A stretch of DNA of 64,000 bases from Hordeum vulgare subsp. vulgare (Eukaryota > Streptophyta > Magnoliopsida > Poales > Poaceae), in assembly GCF_904849725.1 (NCBI RefSeq), contig NC_058518.1, positions 5,414,147 through 5,478,146 of the forward strand. Direction: 5' to 3'. Below the pieces are notes generated by a model, which had not been told where the DNA came from, made no database searches, and worked only from the letters and a program-made list of their open reading frames with translations. A program made the translations under genes and the position numbers. This document shows, piece after piece, positions 55,454 through 64,000 of this stretch (the stretch's first letter is position 1; every line of letters begins with the position of its first letter).

Positions 55454-57274
55454 TGTTGGGGAACGTCGCATGGGAAACAAAAAATTTTCTACGCGCACGA
55501 AGACCTATCATGGTGATGTCCATCTACGAGGGGGGATGAGTGATCTACGTACCCTTGTAGACCGTACAACAGAAGCGTTAGTGAACGCGGTTGATGTAGT
55601 GGAACGTCCTCACGTCTCTCGATCCGCCCCGCGAACAATCCCGCGATCAGTCCCACGATCTAGTACCGAACGTACGGCACCTCCGCGTTCAGCACACGTA
55701 CAGCTCGACGATGATCTCGGCCTTCTTGATCCAGCAAGAGAGACGGAGAGGTAGAAGAGTTCTCCGGCAGCGTGACGGCGCTCCGGAGGTTGGTGATGAC
55801 CTTGTCTCAGCAGGGCTCCGCCCGAGCTCCGCAGAAACGCGATCTAGAGGAAAAACCGTGGAGGTATGTGGTCGGGCTGCCGTGGAAAAGTCGTCTCAAA
55901 TCAGCCCTAAAAACTCCGTATATATAGGTGGGAGAGAGGGGACCTTGCCTTGGGGCTCAAGGAGCCCCAAGGGGGTCGGCCGAGCCAAAGGGGGGAAGGA
56001 CTCCCCCGCAAACCGAGTCCTACTTGGTTTGGTGGGTGGAGTCCTTCTCTCCTTTCCCATCTCCCCTTTTTTTTCTTTTCTCTTTGATTTTTTCTTCCAA
56101 TGCATATAGGGCCTTTTTGGGCTGTCCCACCAGCCCACTAAGGGCTGGTGCACCATCCTCAAGGCCTATGGGCTTCCCCGGGGTTGGTTGCCCCCCCCCG
56201 GTGAACTCCCGGAACCCATTCGTCATTCCGGGTACATTCCCGGTAACTCCGAAAACCTTCCGGTAATCAAATGAGGTCATCCTATATATCAATCTTCGTT
56301 TCCGGACCATTCCGGAAACCCTCGTGACGTCCGTGATCTCATCCGGGACTCCGAACAACATTCGGTAACCAACCATATAACTCAAATACACATAAAACAA
56401 CGTCGAACCTTAAGTGTGCAGACCCTGCGGGTTCGAGAACTATGTAGACATGACCCGAGAGACTCCTCGGTCAATATCCAATAACGGGACCTAGATGCCT
56501 ATATTGGATCCTACATATTCTACGAAGATCTTATCGTTTGAACCTCAGTGCCAAGGATTCATATAATCACGTATGTCATTCCCTTTGTCCTTCGGTATGT
56601 TACTTGCCCGAGATTCGATCGTCAGTATCCGCATACCTGTTTCAATCTTGTTTACCGGCAAGTCTCTTTACTCGTTCCGTAATACAAGATCCCGCAACTT
56701 ACACTAAGTCACATTGCTTGCAAGGCTTATGTGTGATGTTGTATTACCGAGTGGGCTCCGAGATACCTCTCCGTCACACGGAGTGACAAATCCCAGTCTT
56801 GATCCATACTAACTCAACGAACACCTTCGGAGATACCTGTAGAGCATCTTTATAGTCACCCAGTTACATTGCGACGTTTGATACACACAAAGTATTCCTC
56901 CGGTGTTAGTGAGTTATATGATCTCATGGTCATAGGAACAAATACTTGACACGCAGAAAACAGTAGCAACAAAATGACACGATCAACATGCTACGTCTAT
57001 TAGTTTGGGTCTAGTCCATCACGTGATTCTCCTAATGTCGTGATCCAGTTATCAAGCAACAACACCTTGTTCATAATCAGTAGACACTGACTATCTTTGA
57101 TCAACTGGCTAGCCAACTAGAGGCTTGCTAGGGACAGTGTTTTGTCTATGTATCCACACATGTAAATGAGTCTTCATTCAATACAATTATAGCATGGATA
57201 ATAAACGATTATCTTGATACAGGAATTATAATAATAACTATATTTATTATTGCCTCTAGGGCATAATTCCAACA
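55454..57274 (-). repeat. 3' LTR of minus-strand copia element
   Basis: 1821 bp, TGTTGGGGAACG to GCATAATTCCAACA (plus-strand reading). TATATATA at 55919-55926 on the minus strand is the promoter motif equivalent to 5507-5514. Confidence 0.95.
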
Positions 57275-57290
57275 GTCTCCCACTTGCACT
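57275..57290 (-). other. polypurine tract
   Basis: Minus strand AGTGCAAGTGGGAGAC directly before the 3' LTR, identical in its core to 4139-4154. Confidence 0.75.
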
Positions 57291-57359
57291 AGAGTCAATA
57301 ATCTAGTCCTCACATCATCATGCGAATTACATTGTAATAAATCTAACACCCATACAGTT

Positions 57360-57888
57360 CTAGTGTTGATCATGCTTAGCCAGTGGAAGAGGTTTAGTCA
57401 GCGGGTCTGCTACATTCAGATTCGTGTGCACTTTGCATATATTTACGTCCTCCCCTTCGACGTAGTCGCGGATGAGGTTGAAGCGTCGTTTGATGTGTCT
57501 GGACTTCTTGTGAAACCGTGGTTCCTTTGCTAAGGCAATGGCACCCGTGTTGTCATAGAACAAGGTTATTGGATTCAGTGCGCTTGGCACCACTCCAAGA
57601 TCCGTCATGAACTGCTTCATCCAGACACCCTCCTTAGCCGCCTCCGAGGCAGCCATGTACTCCACTTCACATGTAGAATCTGTTATGACGCTTTGCTTGG
57701 AACTGCACTAGCTTACCGCACCCCCATTAAGAATAAATACGTATCCCGGTTTGCGACTTAGAGTCGACTGGATCTGTGTCAAAGCTTGCATCGACGTAAC
57801 CTTTTACGGCGAGCTCTTCGTCACCTCCATATACGAGAAACATCTCCTTAGTCCTTTTCAGGTACTTCAGGATATTCTTGACCGCCGT
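57360..57888 (-). pseudogene. copia RNase H
   Basis: MEYMAASEAAKEGVWMKQF followed by LFYDNTGAIALAKEPRFHKKSRHI and HTNLNVADPLTKPL, the C-terminal RNase H of Ty1-copia polyproteins. The upstream part (57666-57888), including the YVDASFDTD-like first Asp, is out of frame with several stops. It degrades RNA in RNA:DNA hybrids during reverse transcription. Confidence 0.85.
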
Positions 57889-58947
57889 CTAGTGATCCAC
57901 TCCTGGATTACTCTGGAACCTACCTGCCATACTTATGGCCAGGCTAACATCCGGTCTAGTGCACAACATTGCATACATGATAGAACCTATGGCTGAAGCA
58001 TAGGGGACGGAGCGCATATGCTCTCTATCTTCATCAGTTGTTGGGCACTGAGTCTTACTCAATCTCTTAACTTGTAAAACTGGCAAGAACCCCTTCTTGG
58101 ACTGTTCCATTTTGAACCTCTTCAAAACTTGATCAAGGTATGTGCTTTGTGAAAGTCCTATCAGGCGTTTTGATCTATCCCTATAGATCTTAATGCCTAG
58201 AATGTAAGCATCTTCTCCTAGGTCCTTCATAGAGAAACTTTTATTCAAGTAATCCTTTATGCTCTCCATAAACTCTACGTTGTTTCCAATCTGCAATATG
58301 TCATCCACATATAATATTCGAAATGCCACAGAGCTCCCACTCACTTTCTTGTAAATACAAGATTCTCCAACCACTTGTATAAACCCAAATGCTTTGATCA
58401 CCTCATCAAAGCGTGTGTTCCAACTCAGAGATGCTTGCACCAGTCCATAAATGGATCGCTGGAGCTTGCACACCTTGTTAGCATTCTTAGGATCGACAAA
58501 ACCTTCGGGTTGCATCATATACAATTCTTCCTTAAGGAAACCGTTAAGGAACGCCGTTTTGACATCCATCTGCCAGATTTCATAATCGAAAAATGCAGCT
58601 ATTGCTAACATGATTCTGACGGACTTAAGCATCGCTACGGGTGAGAATGTCTCATCGTAGTCAACTCCTTGAACTTGTGAAAAACCCTTTGCCACAAGTC
58701 GAGCTTTATAAACGGTCACATTTCCGTCAACGTCCGTCTTCCTCTCAAAAATCCATTTGTTCTGAATAGCCTTGCGGCCCTCAGGCAGTACCTCCAAAGT
58801 CCACACTTTGATCTCATACATGGATCCTATCTCGGACTTCATGGCTTCTAGCCATTTGTTGGAATCTGGGCCCACCATCGCTTCTTCATAATTTGCAGGT
58901 TCATTGTTGTCCAACAACATGATTGATAAGACGGGATTACGTACCAC
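57889..58947 (-). pseudogene. copia reverse transcriptase
   Basis: RT domain: NKWIFERKTDVDGNV, YKARLVAKGFSQVQGVDY, MDVKTAFLNG, and the catalytic LYVDDILQIG, then TRPDVSLAISM. Open for 352 codons but cut off from integrase by a frameshift near 58945 and from RNase H by a stop at 57889. Confidence 0.92.
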
Positions 58948-60229
58948 TCTGGAGCAGCACGTGGTCTCATCGACCTGCGTGGCTCGACAGAAACTTGAAC
59001 CGGAGTTTCATGATCATCATCATTAACTTCCTCCTCAATTGGCGTCGCAACGACAGAGGTTTCCCCTTGCCCTGCGCCACCATCCAGAGGGATGAGAGGT
59101 TCGACAACCTCGTCAAGTTCTATCTTCCTCCCACTCAAGTCTCTCGAGAGAAACTCCTTCTCGAGAAAAGCTCCGTTTTTAGCAACAAACACTTTGCCCT
59201 CGGATTTGAGATAGAAGGTGTACCCAACTGTCTCTTTTGGGTAACCTATGAAGATGCACTTTTCCGCTTTGGTTCCAGCTTTTCAGGCTGAAGCTTTTTG
59301 ACATAAGCATCACATCCCCAAACTTTAAGAAACGACAACTTTGGTCTTTTGCCATACCACAGTTCGTATGGTGTCGTCTCAACGGATTTTGATGGTGCCC
59401 TATTTAAAGTGAATGCAGCTGTTTCTAATGCATAACCCCAAAACGATAACGGCAAATCGGTAAGAGACATCATAGATCGCACCATTTCTAATAAAGTACG
59501 ATTACGACGTTCGGACACACCATTACGCTGTGGTGTTCCAGGCGGTGTCAACTGTGAAACAATTCCACATTGTCTTAAGTGAGCACCAAACTCGAAACTC
59601 ATATATTCACCCCCACGATCAGACCGTAGGAACTTGATCTTCTTGTTACGATGATTTTCAACTTCACTCTGAAATTGCTTGAACTTTTCAAATGTTTCAG
59701 ACTTGTGCTTCATTAAATAGACATAACCATATCTACTCAAATCGTCAGTGAAGGTGAGAAAATAACGATATCCGCCGCGTGCCTCTACGCTCATCGGACC
59801 ACACACATCGGTATGTATGATTTCCAACAAGTCACTTGCACGTTCCATTGTTCCGGAGAACGGAGTTTTAGTCATCTTGCCCATGAGGCATGGTTCGCAC
59901 GTGTCAAGTGAATCAAAGTCAAGTGACTCCAAAAGTCCATCGGCATGGGGTTTCTTCATGCGCTTTACACCAATATGACCTAAGCGGCAGTGCCACAAAA
60001 ATATGGCGCTATCATTGTTAACTCTAACTCTTTTGGTCTCAATGTTATGTATGTGTGTATCGCTATCAAGATTCAATATGAACAATCCTCTCACATTGGG
60101 TGCATGACCATAAAAGATGTTACTCATAGAAATAGAACAACCATTATTCTCTGACTTAAAAGAGTAACCGTCTCGCAATAAACAAGATCCAGATATAATG
60201 TTCATGCTCAACGCAGGCACTAATAACAA
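58948..60229 (-). pseudogene. copia integrase
   Basis: HCRLGHIGVKRM..CEPCLMGK zinc-binding GAG-pre-integrase region, then core D-D-E with HTDVCGPM, RSDRGGEY and NGVSERRNRTLLEM, and the copia-specific C-terminus (LKVWGCDAYVKK). A frameshift near 59250 moves the C-terminal region (GAFLEKEFLSRDLSGRKIELDEV, 58848-59192) to another frame. It inserts cDNA into the genome. Confidence 0.9.
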
Positions 60230-61307
60230 TCATTCAAGTTCATAACTAATCCTGATGGTAACTGAAGTGAAACTGTGCCGACAACGATTGCATCAACCTT
60301 GGAACCATTTCCTAAGCGCATCGTCACTTCATCTTTCGCCAGCCTTCGTCTATTCCGAAGTTCCTGTTTCGAGTTGCAAATATGAGCAACAGAACCGGTA
60401 TCGAATACCCAGGCACTACTACGAGAGCCGGTTAAGTACACATCAATAACATGTATATCAAATATACCTGATTTTTCTTTGGCCGCCTTCTTATCTGCCA
60501 TATACTTGGGGCAATTGCGCTTCCAGTGACCCATACCCTTGCAATAGTAACACTCTGTTTCAGGCTTAGGTCCAGCTTTGGGTTTCTTCGTCGGATTGGC
60601 AACAGGCTTGCCGCTCTTCTTTGAATTTCCCTTCTTGCCTTTGCCGTTTCTCTTGAAACTAGTGGTCTTATTTACCATCAACACTTGATGCTCTTTACGG
60701 AGTTCAGACTCTGCGACTTTCAGCATTGCAAACAACTCGCCGGGTGACTTGTTCATCCCTTGCATGTTGTAGTTCAACACAAAGCCTTTATAGCTTGGCG
60801 GCAGTGATTGAAGGATTCTGTCAGTGATAGCCTCTTGCGGGAGTTCAGTCCCCAGCTCAGCTAGACGGTTTGAGTACCCAGACATTTTGAGCACATGTTC
60901 ACTGACAGACGAGTTCTCCTCCATCTTGCAAGCATAGAATTTATCGGAGGTCTCATACCTCTCGATCCGGGCGTTCTTCTGACAGATAAACTTCAACTCC
61001 TGGAACATCTCAAATGATCCATGACGCTCAAAGCAACGTTGAAGTCCCGGTTCTAAGCCATACAAGACTGCACATTGAACTACTGAGTAGTCCTCCTTAC
61101 GTGCTAACCAAGCGCGTTCTTAACATCCTGATCAGCCATAGTGGGTGGTTCATCTCCTAGCGCAGCATTAAGGACATAATCCTTCTTCCCAGCTTGTAAG
61201 ATTAGCTTAAGATTACGAGCCCAGTCTACAGAGTTGCTTCCATCATCTTTCAACTTAGCTTTCTCTAGGAACGTATTAAAATTCAGGGTGACTGTCGCGT
61301 GAGCCAT
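60220..61307 (-). pseudogene. copia gag and protease
   Basis: ATG at 61307 (MAHATVTLNFNTFLEK). A one-base frameshift near 61105-61115 separates the first 67 codons from the rest (GLEPGLQRCFERHG onward). UBN2-like gag domain, basic linker, zinc knuckle CYYCKGMGHWKRNC (about 60520), then protease with WVFDTGSVAHICNS (about 60400). The protease/integrase border is interrupted at 60220-60229. Confidence 0.9.
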
Positions 61308-62539
61308 GATCTACAACACAAATATATTCAAAGTGGACTTAGACTATGTTCAAGATAATTAGAGTTTAACTTAATCAAATTATTCGCTAAACTCCCACTC
61401 AAAAAGTACATCTCTCTAGTCATTTGAGTGGTTCATGATCCACTTACACTAGCTCAAGTCTGATCATCACATGAGTTGAGTATAGTTTCAGTGGTAAGCA
61501 TCCCTATGCTAATCATATCATCTATATCATTCATGATCGACCTTTCGGTATCATGTGTTCCGAGGCCATGTCTGCACATGCTAGGCTCGTCAAGCTTAAC
61601 CCGAGTGTTCCGCGTGCGCAACTGTTTTGCACCCGTTGTATGTGAACGTTGAGTCTATCACACCCGATCATCACGTGGTGTCTCGAAACGACGAACTGTA
61701 GCAACGGTGCATAGTCGGGGAGGACACAATTTCGTCTTGAAATTTTAGTGAGAGATCACCTCATAATGCTACCGTCGTTCTAAGAAAAATAAGGTGCATA
61801 AAAGGATTAACATCACATGCAATTCATAAGTGACATGATATTGCCATCATCACGTGCTTCTTGATCTCCATCACCAAAGCACCGGCACGATCTTCTTGTC
61901 ACCGGCGCCACACCATGATCTCGATCAACGTGTCGCCATCGGGGTTGTCGTGCTACTCATGCTATTACTACTAAAGCTACATCCTAGCAAAATAGTAAAC
62001 CCATCTGCAAGCATAAACATTAGTATAAAGACAACCCTATGGCTCCTGCCGGTTGCCGTACCATCGACGAGCAAGTCGATATTATCTATTACAACATGAT
62101 CATCTCATACATCCAATATATCACATCACATCGTTGGCCATATCACATCACAAGCATACCCTGCAAAAACAAGTTAGACGTCCTCTAATTTTGTTGTTGC
62201 ATGTTTTACGTGGTGACCATGGGTATCTAGTAGGATCGCATCTTACTTACGCAAACACCACAACGGAATTATATGAGTTTCTATTTAACCTCATCCAAGG
62301 ACCTCCTCGGTCAAATCCGATTCAACTAAAGTTGGAGAAACCGACACTAGCCAGTCATCTTTGAGCAACGGGGTTACTCATAGCGATGAAACCAGTCTCT
62401 CGTAAGCGTACGAGTAATGTCGGTCCAAGCCGCTTCAATCCAACAATACCGCGGAATCAAGAAAAGACTAAGGAGGGCAGCAAAACGCACATCACCGCCC
62501 ACAAAAACTTTTGTGTTCTACTCGAGAAGACATCTACGC
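61308..62539 (-). other. untranslated leader of the copia element
   Basis: About 1.25 kb between PBS and gag ATG, as usual for Angela/BARE elements, where it carries packaging signals. It aligns with 5981-6966 (inverted copy of the same orientation) and, inverted, with 1-480. Confidence 0.75.
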
Positions 62540-62562
62540 ATGAACCTAGCTCATGATGCCAC
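62540..62562 (-). other. primer binding site region
   Basis: Minus strand GTGGCATCATGAGCTAGG directly after the 5' LTR. Similar to the initiator-methionine tRNA type but not perfect. Confidence 0.55.
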
Positions 62563-64000
62563 TGTTGGGGAACGTCGCATGGGAAACAAAAAATTTCCTA
62601 CGCGCACGAAGACCTATCATGGTGATGTCCATCTACGAGAGGGGATGAGTGATCTACGTACCCTTGTAGACCGTACAACAGAAGCGTTAGTGAACGCGGT
62701 TGATGTAGTGGAACGTCCTCACGTCCCTCGATCCGCCCCGCGAACAATCCCGCGATCAGTCCCACGATCTATTACCGAACGGACGGCACCTCCGCATTCA
62801 GCACACGTACAGCTCGACGATGATCTCGGCCTTCTTGATCCAGCAAGAGAGATGGAGAGGTAGAAGAGTTCTCCGGTAGCGTGACGGCGCTCCGGAGGTT
62901 GGTGATGACCTTGTCTCAGCAGGGCTCCGCCCGAGCTCCGCAGAAACGCGATCTAGAGGAAAAACCGTGGAGGTATGTGGTCGGGCTGCTGTGGAAAAGT
63001 CGTCTCAAATCAGCCCTAATACATCCGTATATATAGGTGGGAGAGAGGGGACCTTGCCTTGGGGCTCAAGGAGCCCCAAGGGAGTCGGCCGAGCCAAAGG
63101 GGGGAAGGACTCCCCCCCAAACCGAGTCCTACTTGGTTTGGTGGGTGGAGTCCTTCTCTCCTTTCCCACCTCCCCTTTTTTTTTCTTTTCTCTTTGATTT
63201 TTCTTCCAATGCGCATAGGGCCTTTTTGGGCTGTCCCACCAGCCCACTAAGGGCTGGTGCGCCACCCTCAAGGCCTATGGGCTTCCCCGGGGTGGGTTGC
63301 CCCCCCCCCTCGGTGAATTCCCAGAACCCATTCGTCATTCCCGGTAACTCCGAAAACCTTCCGGTAATCAAATGAGGTCATCCTATATATCAATCTTCGT
63401 TTCCGGACCATTCCGGAAACCCTCGGGACGTCCGCGATCTCATCCGGGACTCCGAACAACATTCGGTAACCAACCATATAACTCAAATACGCATAAAACA
63501 ACGTCCAACCTTAAGTGTGCAAACCCTGCGGGTTCGAGAACTATGTAGACATGACCCGAGAGACTCCTCGGTCAATATCCAATAGCGGGACCTGGATGCC
63601 CATATTGGATCCTACATATTCTACGAAGATCTTATCGTTTGAACCTCAGTGCCAAGGATTCATATAATCCCGTATGTCATTCCCTTTGTCCTTCGGTATG
63701 TTACTTGCCCGAGATTCGATCGTCAGTATCCGCATACCTATTTCAATCTCGTTTACCGGCAAGTCTCTTTACTCGTTTCGTAATACAAGATCCCGCAACT
63801 TACACTAAGTCACATTGCTTGCAAGGCTTATGTGTGATGTTGTATTACCGAGTGGGCCCCGAGATACCTCTCCGTCACACGGAGTGACAAATCCCAGTCT
63901 TGATCCGTACTAACTCAACGAACACCTTCGGAGATACCTGTAGAGCATCTTTATAGTCACCCAGTTACATTGCGACGTTTGATACACACAAAGTATTCCT
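62563..64000 (-). repeat. 5' LTR of copia element, cut by window edge
   Basis: 1438 bp visible from TGTTGGGGAACGTCGC. TATATATA at 63028-63035 on the minus strand. Nearly identical to the LTR at 55454-57274. Confidence 0.94.

Larger units (their letters stand above)
55454..64000 (-). mobile_element. Angela/BARE-like Ty1-copia element, nearly complete
   Basis: 3' LTR 55454-57274, PPT, polyprotein 57360-61307 (gag, PR, IN, RT, RNase H order on the minus strand), leader 61308-62562, PBS, and 5' LTR from 62563 to beyond the right edge. Flanking 5 bp on the left are AAAGT; the matching duplication is outside the window. In the first ~175 bp of the two LTRs I count three differences, so the insertion is recent compared with the other copia copies here. 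Several frameshifts in the polyprotein make it non-autonomous. Confidence 0.93.

Overview
The window looks like an intergenic stretch of a large grass genome, most likely wheat tribe (Triticum, Aegilops or a close relative). The reasons are three long LTRs with Angela/BARE/WIS-type ends (TGTTGGAAATATGCCCTAG ... TTCCCCAACA), a CTCCCTCC-ended Stowaway MITE, a CACTA transposon with TTTGCCGTC subterminal repeats, and a Tat-type gypsy element with an antisense gene. Almost everything is transposable element, much of it nested. I recognise one ordinary host gene, an intronless F-box gene on the minus strand at 38010-39338. No tRNA, rRNA, CRISPR or bacterial-type feature was seen.

Layout. 1-5980: degraded copia element (+ strand) ending in a complete 3' LTR; it sits inside the leader of a second, minus-strand copia element whose leader and 5' LTR occupy 5981-8761. 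8762-9755 and 26064-26340: a degenerate tandem repeat of roughly 250-290 bp, split by a 16.3-kb CACTA transposon (9756-26060, TAA target duplication). The CACTA carries two multi-exon minus-strand genes, a TNP2-type transposase (18423-22078) and an En/Spm second ORF (15659-18239), both disabled. It has itself been hit by a 4-kb chromovirus-type LTR (11236-15199), an Athila-like LTR (22918-24712) and, inside the latter, a Stowaway MITE. 26341-27795: AT-rich sequence without a gene.

27796 to about 37590: a minus-strand L1-type LINE whose reverse-transcriptase segment has been amplified in place into 11 near-identical head-to-tail copies of exactly 709 bp (29668-37457), the most striking feature of the window; a Tourist-like MITE sits in its 3' half. 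38010-39338: F-box gene. 39550-40794: GC-rich unclassified repeat block bounded by 47-bp direct repeats. 41119-43348: LINE ORF1 fragment (minus) interrupted by a hAT element (41715-43008) with a perfect 8-bp target duplication.

43349-55453: Tat-lineage gypsy retrotransposon on the plus strand with a 557-bp 5' LTR, gag-PR-RT-RH-aRH-IN (four stop codons, one frameshift), two tandem-repeat arrays, and a convergent antisense gene (51554-55008) for which a six-exon model with mutually consistent splice phases can be read. 55454-64000: a comparatively young minus-strand Angela-like copia element inserted in the Tat element; its second LTR runs off the right edge, so the Tat 3' LTR must lie outside the window.

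The retrotransposon proteins would jointly make virus-like particles, reverse-transcribe and integrate the element RNA, but every coding region here except the F-box gene carries stops or frameshifts, so any mobility would need proteins from other copies.
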